A DNA stretch of 64,000 nt from assembly GCA_947259575.1 (NCBI GenBank), contig CAMYMU010000002.1, positions 1-64,000 of the forward strand, read 5' to 3'. The stretch comes from an uncultured Ectothiorhodospiraceae bacterium. GTDB taxonomy: Bacteria; Pseudomonadota; Gammaproteobacteria; UBA6429; Thiohalophilaceae. Of this stretch, positions 6,923-15,023 are shown piece after piece. The notes under the pieces were generated by a model, which was given only the letters and a program-made list of their open reading frames with translations, was not told the DNA's origin and ran no database searches. Made by a program: the position numbers and the translations under genes. Position 1 is the stretch's first letter; every line of letters starts with the position of its first letter.

Positions 6923-7000
6923 TGAAAACAACTTCGCGGTTTTTACGCTGACAGCAGCGCTGAATCGCAAGCGGATCAGGTCAAGAGGTTAGAACCAGGA
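6923..7000 (+). other. degenerate right end of the cassette array
   Basis: The stretch contains a short imperfect palindrome (gctgacagcagc) and a terminal GTTAGAA (6988-6994) resembling an R' core, but no R''. After it base composition rises in GC and genes lose the cassette pattern, so this is read as the boundary between array and stable chromosome. Confidence 0.45.
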
Positions 7001-7014
7001 GGAGAGTATCTGAC

Positions 7015-7869
7015 ATGATCAGAGCGTACTCCAAACGATTGCTACTGCCATATGTCGGTGTAGTCCAGGTCGTCGACCTGGGCTGGGCGCGTGCCCTGAG
7101 CATCGACGGTAAGAACTGGGCGATACGTTATACTCAGGACGAAAACCGGCAAACGTTAAAAGGGCCGCACAGCCATGATCCAAGAGTGAATCTTGCCATG
7201 ATGGTGAACATCGAAGGGGACCAGTTCAAGACTCGCATCATGCGCCCCGCCTTGAATCCAGATCGTGTGCGCTTAGATAGTCAGCGGATATTTGATGCTA
7301 TCAGTACTGTGCAAGTGCCGTTCAAAGCGGCGGACCGTTACGAATACTGGCTGCTGGATGCCAGTGACGAAAGTCCCCTCGCACTCTTACAATCCTGCGT
7401 GAATGAACAAGAGATGACGCGTCCGGCTTCACCCCCAGAGTGGCACGCCATCCCAGCAGCGGAACTCGCGGTACCTGATCCGGATTCCCAGCTGGAGGGA
7501 AACTATGTCCCGCCGGTCAACTACCGTTTGCAGACGATCATCGAAGAACGTGCCGGCAATAAGCCGCAGGCTGCCTGGTTCGAGCGCCAGGAGCCAGCGA
7601 CGGACGATTTTCCTTCCTGTCTGATCAGTGATGAGTGGGAGGACCCGGAATGCCAGCGGCTTTGCGATCTCTATCTGCAGCGGCTCTCACCACGACTGTT
7701 GATGGTGGATGGCCTGCCTCGTATGGTCAGGGAACGTCTGGAACAGGCCGCATGCGATTACGTTTTCGATGTAGAAAAGTTTTATCCCCTGTATCCGGAA
7801 GTGGTCGACAACAGTCTATTAAACACCGCTAGGATTGAGGCACGTATGCGGCGCGCTAACCAGGCATGA
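7015..7869 (+). CDS. conserved-looking protein of unknown function
   Basis: A 284-residue soluble protein without signal peptide, membrane segment or recognised motif. It is moderately GC-rich, unlike the cassettes, and has a strong ribosome site (aggaggag) 8 bases before ATG. Tryptophan- and proline-rich stretches occur around residues 140-190. The C-terminal part (RLCDLYLQRLSPRLL onward) looks helical. It is the first gene right of the array and stands alone in its orientation group. No function is proposed. Confidence 0.6.
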   Translation: MIRAYSKRLLLPYVGVVQVVDLGWARALSIDGKNWAIRYTQDENRQTLKGPHSHDPRVNLAMMVNIEGDQFKTRIMRPALNPDRVRLDSQRIFDAISTVQVPFKAADRYEYWLLDASDESPLALLQSCVNEQEMTRPASPPEWHAIPAAELAVPDPDSQLEGNYVPPVNYRLQTIIEERAGNKPQAAWFERQEPATDDFPSCLISDEWEDPECQRLCDLYLQRLSPRLLMVDGLPRMVRERLEQAACDYVFDVEKFYPLYPEVVDNSLLNTARIEARMRRANQA

Positions 7870-7951
7870 TGGGCTCTTTCTTTATAAATTGCATTCCTGG
7901 GCTATATTAGTATGACCATATCCGAACCTTTTTTCACAAAGGAGATAACTC

Positions 7952-8219
7952 ATGAAAAACACCGAAGAACAATCAGTAATAGACAAAGTTGGTCTGATTA
8001 GCCGCCGTGATGTTTTGCTTGGCCTCTTCGAGCCATGTAAACGCTTATGCAAAGATTTGTGGGTCAGTATGTAAAGAGTGCGCCAAGGAGTGTCGTAAGC
8101 ATGAGCAGCATATTGAGTGTAGAGAATGTGCAGAAGCATGCGAAGCGCTGATTAAAGCAATTGAGAAAAACTTTGCTTCGAGAAATACAGTAAAAAATAT
8201 ATATCAACTCAGTGGCTGA
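7952..8219 (+). pseudogene. broken Csp-like copper-storage (four-helix bundle) protein gene
   Basis: From ATG 7952, behind a good ribosome site (aaggag), the frame encodes a twin-arginine start (ISRRDVLLG, residues 16-24) and then stops at 8072. The neighbouring frame, reachable by skipping one base near 8011-8030, continues as a signal-peptide-like stretch ending NAYA and then a Cys-rich segment (CxxxCxxCxxxC, KHEQH, CxxCxxxC). That segment matches the C-terminal half of Tat-exported Csp1-type copper-storage proteins. The N-terminal half of the bundle is missing, so the gene has both a one-base frameshift and an internal loss. A short product from GTG 8007 is possible but would lack export. 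Confidence 0.65.
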
Positions 8220-8270
8220 TATGAAACGCCGCTGGTTTATAAAATAGAGCAAATAAAAATAAACATATCT

Positions 8271-9164
8271 ATGAGTGAATACGATTTTGATTTTAAAGAT
8301 ATAGTGGATTTCGCAAAAGATGTGATTCTTGTAACCAGGTCAGATCCTATTGATGAGCCAGGACCAGAGATTGTTTACGTAAATAAAGCATTTACTGAGT
8401 TAACGGGATACACACAAGAGGAAGTTCTGGGTAAGAACCCGAGAATACTGCAATCTAAAGGCACAGACGAAGAGACAAAAAAATTAATTCGTCAGGGACT
8501 AGAGCAGCAAATACCTACTAGAGTCACTATTAAAAATTTTTCAAAAAGCGGTGAAGAGTACTGGCTTGATCTGAGTATACTTCCATTGAAAAATTCACAA
8601 GGTAAAGTGACGCATTTTGTAGCGATTGAGCGTGATGTCACTGAACAAAAAAATATCGAACAGAAACTCGAGCTCTTATCCAGAACTGACTCATTAACGG
8701 GATTACTTAATAGAAGAGCATTTGACGAAATATTAGAAAATGAACTTTCACGCTTCAAGCGAAGCGGAGAAATATATTCTCTCCTTATGCTGGATATTGA
8801 TCATTTCAAACGTATCAACGATAAATACGGCCATGCAACGGGTGATGTTGCAATTCAAACCATCACGCAGTCATGTAAATCTGCCCTAAGATCACACGAT
8901 ATAGTTGCAAGGATCGGCGGAGAAGAATTTTGTGTGTTATTACCTTACACCAATAACAAAGTTGCATATGCAGTGGCAGAAAAGTTAAGAGAAATTGTTG
9001 CTAATACTAAAATAGCCGCAACAGCTGAAGACATTGCGATGACAATTAGCATCGGTGTGTCGCAAGTAGAAACAGCAGACACTGATTATACCGCTATCGT
9101 GAAGAGAGCAGATAAGAATATGTATAAAGCGAAGCAAGCAGGTCGTAACCAGGTTTGCATTTAA
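8271..9164 (+). CDS. PAS-GGDEF diguanylate cyclase
   Basis: The 297-residue cytosolic protein has a PAS domain (about 10-125, LOV-like motif GKNPRILQ with Pro where photoactive LOV domains carry the flavin-binding Cys) and a GGDEF domain (about 135-295). The active site is GGEEF with an intact inhibitory RxxD (RSHD) five residues before it, so it should make c-di-GMP from two GTP and show product inhibition. The PAS ligand is unknown. It has no membrane segment and no clear partner. The weak ribosome site suggests low expression. Confidence 0.9.
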   Translation: MSEYDFDFKDIVDFAKDVILVTRSDPIDEPGPEIVYVNKAFTELTGYTQEEVLGKNPRILQSKGTDEETKKLIRQGLEQQIPTRVTIKNFSKSGEEYWLDLSILPLKNSQGKVTHFVAIERDVTEQKNIEQKLELLSRTDSLTGLLNRRAFDEILENELSRFKRSGEIYSLLMLDIDHFKRINDKYGHATGDVAIQTITQSCKSALRSHDIVARIGGEEFCVLLPYTNNKVAYAVAEKLREIVANTKIAATAEDIAMTISIGVSQVETADTDYTAIVKRADKNMYKAKQAGRNQVCI

Positions 9165-9251
9165 ACTACTCGAATCAATCAGACAGGCCACCCAAAAAAG
9201 GCGCACCTTAACTCATAGGCTATGTTTTATAAGAATAAATGAGTGTTACAC

Positions 9252-9264
9252 TTGATAGTATCAA
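9252..9264. promoter_or_regulatory. perfect palindrome upstream of the Ser/Thr kinase gene
   Basis: TTGATAGTATCAA is a 13-base perfect palindrome around a central G, ending 19 bases before the kinase ATG. It resembles an FNR box (TTGAT-N4-ATCAA) but has a 3-base spacer, so a classical FNR site is unlikely. It may be an operator for an unknown regulator. Confidence 0.35.
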
Positions 9265-9283
9265 TGAATAGAGGTGGCTCATT

Positions 9284-10252
9284 ATGCCCATGTTTCAACA
9301 GCCCGGGAAGGAGTACGATCATGTCTTTCTGGAGGACACCGATCAGCCGCTTCCCGAGAAGCTGAATCCAAATACTCGCTACCTGTTCCTTAGCACGGTG
9401 GCAAAGGGCGGGAAGTCGCTGATCAAGTCATGTAAGGACAGGCATCTAAATCGGCTGGTTGCCTACAAGACATTACGCCCTGAATTCCAGGACGATGAAA
9501 TAGAAACCACCCGCCTGCTGCGAGAGGCACGGGTTTCAGCGATGTTACAGCACCCCAACACCATGCCGGTGTATGAGGTAGGCCGTGACAACCGTGGTTA
9601 TTACTACTTTACGATGAAGCTGGTACACGGCTATACCTTGCGCGAGATTATGGATTACCGTGAGCGTTACGACCTGTCCCAGCTGATTGAAGTGATTATC
9701 GATATCGCACGTGCCCTGGCCTATGCCCATGCGCACGGTGTTGCGCATCGCGATATCAAGCCTGAAAATATCCTGGTCGGACCTTATGGCGAGGTCCTGT
9801 TACTTGACTGGGGCCTGGCCAAGGTGTGGCGCAAAGACGGTACGACGCTAGATGAAGATAACGATGAAAGCAATTCCATTGCGGATTCTGACAAGACTAT
9901 GACCGGGCACGGAAAGCTACAGGGTACGCTATGCTACATGTCGCCAGAACAAATCCGCCGTGATCCTGACATTAGTTTTAGCACTGATATCTACAGCCTC
10001 GGTTCTGTGCTCTATGAATTGCTAACCGGTCAGCCGCCCTTTAATAGCGACAAGACTTACGAGATACTGGAGATGGTACAAAACGAGTTACCCCCCAGAC
10101 CCTCAGAGATCAGTCAATACCCGGTACCTAAAGTCCTGGAATCGCTTTGTTTGAAATGCCTGCATAAGGATCCTGCTGGACGACCGGCTTCCATGGAAGA
10201 TGTACTGCAGACCCTGCAACAGAACTGGTCAGTAGAGCTATTAAAGAGTTAA
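9284..10252 (+). CDS. Ser/Thr protein kinase (Hanks type)
   Basis: A 322-residue soluble kinase domain. Visible motifs are the ATP-site Lys in VAYKTL (about residue 66), the catalytic loop HRDIKPEN (about 158-165), DWG in place of DFG (about 178-180), the SPEQ activation-segment end (about 226) and the DIYSLGSVLYELLTG helix. The glycine-rich loop is poor (AKGGKSLIKS). DWG and the extended acidic insert after it recall PknB-like kinases of planctomycete type. There is no membrane or sensor domain and no phosphatase neighbour, so the signal and substrate are unknown. The start has a good ribosome site (agaggtgg). Confidence 0.9.
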   Translation: MPMFQQPGKEYDHVFLEDTDQPLPEKLNPNTRYLFLSTVAKGGKSLIKSCKDRHLNRLVAYKTLRPEFQDDEIETTRLLREARVSAMLQHPNTMPVYEVGRDNRGYYYFTMKLVHGYTLREIMDYRERYDLSQLIEVIIDIARALAYAHAHGVAHRDIKPENILVGPYGEVLLLDWGLAKVWRKDGTTLDEDNDESNSIADSDKTMTGHGKLQGTLCYMSPEQIRRDPDISFSTDIYSLGSVLYELLTGQPPFNSDKTYEILEMVQNELPPRPSEISQYPVPKVLESLCLKCLHKDPAGRPASMEDVLQTLQQNWSVELLKS

Positions 10253-10278
10253 CGTTAAAACTGTTTTAACTGGAGCAT

Positions 10279-10324
10279 AAAAAAAACCGGAGTGACTAAT
10301 TAATTAGCCACCCCGGTTTTTTAT
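10279..10324. terminator. bidirectional rho-independent terminator
   Basis: An A-run, then AAAACCGG paired with CCGGTTTT and an inner palindrome CTAATTAATTAG, followed by a T-run. It sits between the convergent kinase and GSII genes and can stop transcription from both sides. Confidence 0.85.
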
Positions 10325-10358
10325 TTCCGCCTGTTATTACTTTTATTAGGCGCTTAAT

Positions 10359-11381
10359 TTACGCTAGGGCATCCTTGGTGATCTTAACAATGACCGAAGC
10401 GACCTTGTAAGGATCTGCATTGGATGCTGGGCGGCGATCTTCCAGACGGCCTTTCCAACCATCTTCTACTGTACCGATTGGAATACGAATCGAGGCACCT
10501 CGATCAGACACACCATAGCTGTACTGCTCGATGGACTGGGTTTCATGCCTACCGGTCAGACGCTGCTCGTTATGCGCACCGTAGACGGCAATACATGCAG
10601 GAATGTTCGGACCCTTACCGAATTCTTCACAGATCTTGGTGAACACAGTTTCATCACCATCATCGCGCATAGGACCATTCGAGAAGTTGGCGTGCATACC
10701 AGAACCGTTCCAGTCTGTGTCACCTAGTGGTTTTGGATGCCAGTCGACATCAAGGTCATATTTTTCAGCAGTACGTTCAAGCAGGTAACGCGCCAGCCAG
10801 ATTTCGTCACCCGCACGTTTTGCGCTCTTGGCAAAGATCTGGAATTCCCACTGTCCTGCTGCTACTTCTGCATTGATACCTTCAACGTTCAAACCTGCTT
10901 CCAGGCACATATCAAAATGCTCTTCAATCAGGTCACGACAGTAGGCATTGCGTGCGCCCACTGAGCAGTAGTATGGACCCTGAGGTGGTGGGTAACCGCC
11001 AGGTGGAAAACCGGGTGGTAAGTTTGTTTCTGGATTCCAGAGGAAATATTCCTGCTCAAAACCAAACCAGAAATCTTCATCGTCTTCGCGTTCATCGATA
11101 GTTGCGCGGCCATTGGACTCATGCGGTGTACCATCTGCATTCAAAACCTCAGTCATCACCAGGTATGCATTCAGACGACCTGGATCAGGGATGATGGCAA
11201 CTGGTTTCAATAAACAGTCAGAAGCATTGCCTTCTGCCTGCTCGGTGGAACTGCCGTCGAATGACCACATTGGACAATCTTCCAGTTTACCGCCGAAATC
11301 AGACCGGACCATGGTTTTACTACGCAGACTCTGAGTCGGCTTATAGCCGTCGAGCCAGATGTATTCCAACTTACTCTTCAT
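10359..11381 (-). CDS. glnII: glutamine synthetase, eukaryotic type (GSII)
   Basis: ATP-dependent ligation of ammonia to glutamate in the cytosol. The 340-residue length and the signatures MWSFDGSSTEQAEG (about 38-51), FGFEQEYFLW (about 105-114) and DTDWNGSGMHANFS (about 220-233) are those of the short GSII family (decamers in eukaryotes and some bacteria), not the 470-residue GSI GlnA normal in this group. GSII lacks the adenylylation Tyr loop of GSI, so control must be mainly transcriptional, which fits the sigma-54/NtrC elements upstream. A ~240 base leader precedes the ATG. Whether GSI is also present cannot be seen here. Confidence 0.93.
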   Translation of the reverse strand: MKSKLEYIWLDGYKPTQSLRSKTMVRSDFGGKLEDCPMWSFDGSSTEQAEGNASDCLLKPVAIIPDPGRLNAYLVMTEVLNADGTPHESNGRATIDEREDDEDFWFGFEQEYFLWNPETNLPPGFPPGGYPPPQGPYYCSVGARNAYCRDLIEEHFDMCLEAGLNVEGINAEVAAGQWEFQIFAKSAKRAGDEIWLARYLLERTAEKYDLDVDWHPKPLGDTDWNGSGMHANFSNGPMRDDGDETVFTKICEEFGKGPNIPACIAVYGAHNEQRLTGRHETQSIEQYSYGVSDRGASIRIPIGTVEDGWKGRLEDRRPASNADPYKVASVIVKITKDALA

Positions 11382-11620
11382 TTTTTTATAATCTCCAAGC
11401 TTAAAGATAAATTTTTACGCCCCGGCGTAATGTTAAAGACATCATCTGACGAAAACCTTCTAGGACTTCCGGCCTATGACACGAAACTGGCTAGCTCTAT
11501 GCGTGTTTCTAAGGCTATGCCTGGGCTACGCTAGTGCTAGGCAGGGGTAACACACCTTCCCTGCCATGCCCATTTTCGGGCATCAAACCCTCAAATCTTT
11601 GATTACGCAGAGCACTATAT
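11382..11620 (-). other. long, possibly structured 5' leader of the GSII gene
   Basis: If transcription starts ~12 bases after the sigma-54 -12 element, the leader is ~238 nt and holds no gene. On the minus strand it contains several hairpins: gcccgaaaatgggc (complement of 11567-11580), GGCAGGG/CCCTGCC (complement of about 11539-11566), and ttacgccggggcgtaa near 11430, about 45 bases before the start codon. No match to the glnA or downstream-peptide glutamine riboswitch consensus was recognised. A regulatory role is only inferred. Confidence 0.3.
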
Positions 11621-11629
11621 AGTTACATA

Positions 11630-11645
11630 AGCATCATCGATGCCA
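11630..11645 (-). promoter_or_regulatory. sigma-54 promoter of the GSII gene
   Basis: On the minus strand this reads TGGCATCGATGATGCT: the -24 GG and -12 GC are separated by exactly 10 bases, as in the sigma-54 consensus (TGGCAC-N5-TTGC). The -24 pentamer TGGCA is perfect. It lies ~250 bases upstream of the GSII ATG, with NtrC-type boxes further upstream. Confidence 0.68.
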
Positions 11646-11709
11646 CTTTCAAATTTAGCTTTAAAAACAGTAGGTTACTGTATGTCGGGGTAGTTAATCG
11701 CCATAGAGT

Positions 11710-11726
11710 TGCACCAAAATGGACTA
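11710..11726. promoter_or_regulatory. NtrC-type box, promoter-proximal
   Basis: TGCAC-N7-GACTA: the left half and the ATGG before the right half match the NtrC consensus TGCAC-N7-GTGCA, while the right half is degenerate. Its centre is about 99 bases upstream of the predicted GSII start site. Confidence 0.5.
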
Positions 11727-11740
11727 TATCAACGTTTTAT

Positions 11741-11757
11741 AGCACTGTTATGGTGCG
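11741..11757. promoter_or_regulatory. NtrC-type box, promoter-distal
   Basis: AGCAC-N7-GTGCG: the inner GCAC-N7-GTGC is perfect and only the outermost bases differ from consensus. Its centre is about 130 bases upstream of the predicted start site and 31 bases (about three helical turns) from the other box, close to the -108/-140 arrangement of the E. coli glnA enhancer. Confidence 0.65.
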
Positions 11758-11838
11758 CATCTAATGTGGTCTGGTATTTGATGATTGAGGACAGGCTGCG
11801 TGCTTAGCGCAGCTAGAGGATGCGGGGCTGTTATTTGT

Positions 11839-13728
11839 TTACTTCGCTTTTGCTTTAGCTGCGCGCTTCTTTTTCACGGCCTTTTTCTTTACGCGTTTCT
11901 TGCCTTTGGGAGCATCTTTCTTTCGACCTTTAGCGCTTTTCTTACGCTTGTCAGAATGCCGTGGTTTTTTGTCCTTAGGTTTTCTCGACTTAGGCTTGCT
12001 GTCGGATGATTTGCGCTCGCCAGATTTACCGTCAGCTAAACGCGAAATTTGTAATTGCTTACCCGCGACCCAGGCCTTTTTTAGATCATTGAAAATATCT
12101 TTGGGCATGCCTTCCGGTAAGTCGACAATACTGTGATCATCGTGAATATTGATGCGACCAATATGCTGGCTATCGAGTCCCGCTTCGTTGGCAATCGCGC
12201 CCACAATGTTGCCCGGTTTAACCTCGTCATTATGTCCCACTTCCAGACGATAACTCTCCATACCTTCTTCTGGCTTGTGTTGTTTGAATGGGGTATCTCT
12301 TCGCGACGAACGGTCACGTTCGCGACGTGAAGGTCGTTTCGCGCGCGTATCACTATCTTTATCCCAGCCTTTATCGGCCCTGCTTTTGTTTGATTGTCGT
12401 TGAGGTTTGTTTTGTAGAAGAAAAGGTGTTTCACCCTGTAACTGTTGCGCAAGTGCGGCAGCAATCTCGAGTGCGGGGACATTATGTTCCTGCTGATATT
12501 GCTCAATCAACTGATAAAATAAACCCAACTCTTCTGTTGCCAGCGTATCGGTAATACGCTGCTTAAACTTTTCAATACGCTTGTCATTGATAAGCTCAGT
12601 CGATGGTAGTTCCATCATTTCAATCTTTTTCTTGGTCGCTTTTTCTATCGCATGCAATAAACGTTTTTCACGCGGTACAACAAATAAAATTGCATCACCT
12701 TCGCGACCGGCACGACCGGTGCGGCCAATGCGATGCACATAGGCTTCGGTGTCATAGGGGATGTCATAGTTCACAACATGACTGATGCGTTGTACATCGA
12801 GACCACGTGCAGCCACATCGGTGGCGACTAAAATATCCAGTTTACTCTTTTTTAAGTGCTCAATAGTGCGTTCGCGCTGATTTTGGGGAATGTCACCATT
12901 GAGTGGTGCGGTTGCGTAACCACGTGCCTCGAGCTTTTCAGCCAACTCTACGGTGGCCGTTTTGGTGCGCACGAAAATAATCATGGCATCAAACGGTTCG
13001 GCTTCGAGAATACGAGTTAAGGCATCTAATTTGTGAACACCACTAACCGGCCAGAAGCGTTGACGAATTGTCTCGGCAGTCGTGGTTTTAAGTTTGATCG
13101 TGACTTGTTCAGGCTGATTTAAATGATTGGTCGCGATGCGGCGAATCTGAGTTGGCATGGTCGCAGAGAACAAGGCGATTTGTCGGTCAGATGGAATTTG
13201 TTCGAGGACCCACTCTACATCATCGATGAAACCCATACGCAGCATTTCATCGGCTTCGTCGAGCACCAGTGCTTTTAGATTATCCAGTTTTAATGTACTG
13301 CGTCGCATGTGGTCCATGACACGTCCTGGCGTACCGACCACGACATGAACACCACGTTGCAAGGCACGGATTTGACCGCGGTAGTCCTGGCCACCGTAAA
13401 CGGGCAAGACATGAAATCCCTCAAGGTGTTTGGCGTATTTTTGAAAAGCCTCGGCAACCTGAATAGCCAACTCGCGGGTTGGGCAGAGCACTAATACCTG
13501 TGGATCTTTTTGGCTAAGGTCGATGTTGGATAACAGCGGCAGGGCAAAGGCTGCGGTTTTACCTGTGCCGGTTTGCGCCTGACCAATGATGTCTTTGCCT
13601 TCCAGCAACAACGGGATTGTTTGAGCCTGGATCGGGGATGGCGTTTCGTAACCGACTTCGTCCAGGGCTTTTAATAGCTGTTTTTTGAGCGCGAGTTGAT
13701 TAAAAGAGGTGACCGAATCGGTAGTCAT
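11839..13728 (-). CDS. deaD: DEAD-box RNA helicase, CsdA/DeaD type
   Basis: A 629-residue ATP-dependent RNA helicase acting in ribosome assembly and RNA turnover, often at low temperature. Motifs in order: Q motif (FNQLALKKQLLKAL and PSPIQAQ), Walker A AQTGTGKT (about 54-61), DEAD (about 160), SATMP (about 191), and HRIGRTGRAGREG (about 335). A DbpA-type RNA-binding domain follows (about 490-560), then a long Lys/Arg tail that probably binds RNA non-specifically. It is slightly shorter than or similar to CsdA of E. coli (629). It is monocistronic; 315 bases upstream contain no gene. Confidence 0.95.
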   Translation of the reverse strand: MTTDSVTSFNQLALKKQLLKALDEVGYETPSPIQAQTIPLLLEGKDIIGQAQTGTGKTAAFALPLLSNIDLSQKDPQVLVLCPTRELAIQVAEAFQKYAKHLEGFHVLPVYGGQDYRGQIRALQRGVHVVVGTPGRVMDHMRRSTLKLDNLKALVLDEADEMLRMGFIDDVEWVLEQIPSDRQIALFSATMPTQIRRIATNHLNQPEQVTIKLKTTTAETIRQRFWPVSGVHKLDALTRILEAEPFDAMIIFVRTKTATVELAEKLEARGYATAPLNGDIPQNQRERTIEHLKKSKLDILVATDVAARGLDVQRISHVVNYDIPYDTEAYVHRIGRTGRAGREGDAILFVVPREKRLLHAIEKATKKKIEMMELPSTELINDKRIEKFKQRITDTLATEELGLFYQLIEQYQQEHNVPALEIAAALAQQLQGETPFLLQNKPQRQSNKSRADKGWDKDSDTRAKRPSRRERDRSSRRDTPFKQHKPEEGMESYRLEVGHNDEVKPGNIVGAIANEAGLDSQHIGRINIHDDHSIVDLPEGMPKDIFNDLKKAWVAGKQLQISRLADGKSGERKSSDSKPKSRKPKDKKPRHSDKRKKSAKGRKKDAPKGKKRVKKKAVKKKRAAKAKAK

Positions 13729-14043
13729 GTGTTTTACCTGAAGTGGGTGGAAAGTCCTGGATTATCATTTGGAATACCAGGCGTTAGCTGCGTATTCTGA
13801 GAGCCTGTCCGGTGAAAATCTCTGGCATGTCTAAATGACCTGCTGCCTGTGTTGCCTATAGGAGCTGCCCCGGAAAGGCTGCGTAGTGTACCGGTTTATC
13901 CTGGCATATGCATCGTTATTTTGGATATAAATTAGCCGATTTGACCATCCCGAAGCCTATCTATATATATAGTCGTTAGGTGCCAACTGTCGAGTAGCCT
14001 TTTCGGCCAGCATTTGCACCAACAAAGGAGAGTGAGTTAAAGC
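13729..14043. other. divergent intergenic region deaD / unknown gene
   Basis: There is no gene in these 315 bases. On the plus strand TTGACC (13941-13946), a 17 base spacer and TATATA (13964-13969) form a plausible sigma-70 promoter for the gene at 14044, with a start site near 13976. The minus-strand side (about 200 bases) is a long deaD leader, as is common for cold-inducible csdA genes, but no cold-shock motif is obvious. Confidence 0.4.
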
Positions 14044-14673
14044 ATGTCGGACATTCAAAACATCAATATCAACAAGTTTGAGCTGAAGCTCTCGGACACA
14101 GATGACCCTGTTGCCCAGAAAGTCAGTTGGCAACCAGCAAAACACGGTGGGGCGAACTTTAAGACGCAGAAAATCGTGATTACGCCTGAGAAGGTGGTGG
14201 TAAAAAAGACCCTTGGCATGATTCTATTTGGTCTGGTTTTTTTGCTGCCGGGTCTGGGCGGACTCCTGTTTGGTGCACCTTATAATTTTATAAACGGCGA
14301 TAGCGGCGCAGGCATATTCTTTATTGTCTGGGGTTCTGGTTTTGGTGGAGCCGGCCTGTTGATGTTGTATTTTGGTAAACCCTTTACCATCGACAAAATG
14401 CGAGGAGTATTTTACCGCGGTAAAAAATACAGTGGTAACCCCACGGGTAAGAAAAAGACTCAGGGTATGTTGTCAGAGATACACGCAATCCAGTTGCTTA
14501 GCGAACATGTGCAATCAAGTAAAAACAGTTATACGAGTTACGAACTTAATTTAGTGTTTAAAGATGGTAGTCGTATGAATGTAATGGACCATGGTAATGC
14601 TCGTGATATCGAAACCGCAGCGAAAAAACTGGGTGATATGTTGAAGGTGCCAATATGGCAGGCTTCATATTAA
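14044..14673 (+). CDS. two-pass membrane protein of unknown function
   Basis: The 209-residue protein has a cytosolic N-terminus (~55 residues), two Gly-rich membrane segments (about 57-78 and 90-112) and a C-terminal soluble part with strands typical of a small PH-like or bPH-type fold (FTIDKMRGVFYRGKKY, then a LLSEHVQSS turn and LNLVFKDGSRMNVM). Many bacterial proteins with this layout are unassigned. The ribosome site (aaggag) lies 13 bases before ATG, a long spacing, but an in-frame TAA excludes earlier starts. It is alone between deaD and the msh cluster. Confidence 0.6.
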   Translation: MSDIQNININKFELKLSDTDDPVAQKVSWQPAKHGGANFKTQKIVITPEKVVVKKTLGMILFGLVFLLPGLGGLLFGAPYNFINGDSGAGIFFIVWGSGFGGAGLLMLYFGKPFTIDKMRGVFYRGKKYSGNPTGKKKTQGMLSEIHAIQLLSEHVQSSKNSYTSYELNLVFKDGSRMNVMDHGNARDIETAAKKLGDMLKVPIWQASY

Positions 14674-15012
14674 CTGAATAAAAGTACCGTAGCTTCCTAT
14701 TGTTTCTAACTATAGGGAGAATTCGGGTATTTGTTGCAGAATCAGCAAAACAAATAACCTCCCCTTCGATATTGTCAGGCCAAACTCGCCTATGTGATTG
14801 ATATTTGTTCAAACTTTATCCATTTTCTACAAAAAATGCGGTTAATAGCTGAAAACTTTAAAGTTTTTAGTCGCTTATCCGATTTTATACCTATTGGTAG
14901 CTGTTTGATTTTGCAGGGATGAACAGGTGATTAGGGATGATCTGCAGTCCTTCGGCGACCCTCATGCTAGAGACAATGAAGCAGATCCGAATGAGGTCTG
15001 AACGATACTGAC
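14674..15012. other. non-coding stretch before the msh cluster
   Basis: No open frame with gene-like features is seen in these 339 bases. It must contain the msh promoter, but no clear -35/-10 pair or regulator box stands out. A short imperfect stem (cctcat / atgagg, about 14957-14996) lies just before the ribosome site at 15013. No c-di-GMP riboswitch consensus was recognised. Confidence 0.4.
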
Positions 15013-15023
15013 AGGAGGTCAGC

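Noticed and set aside
11382-11620. Possible glutamine riboswitch before the GSII gene
   Set aside because: The leader is structured, but the conserved bases of the known glnA and downstream-peptide motifs were not found, so only a generic structured leader is claimed.
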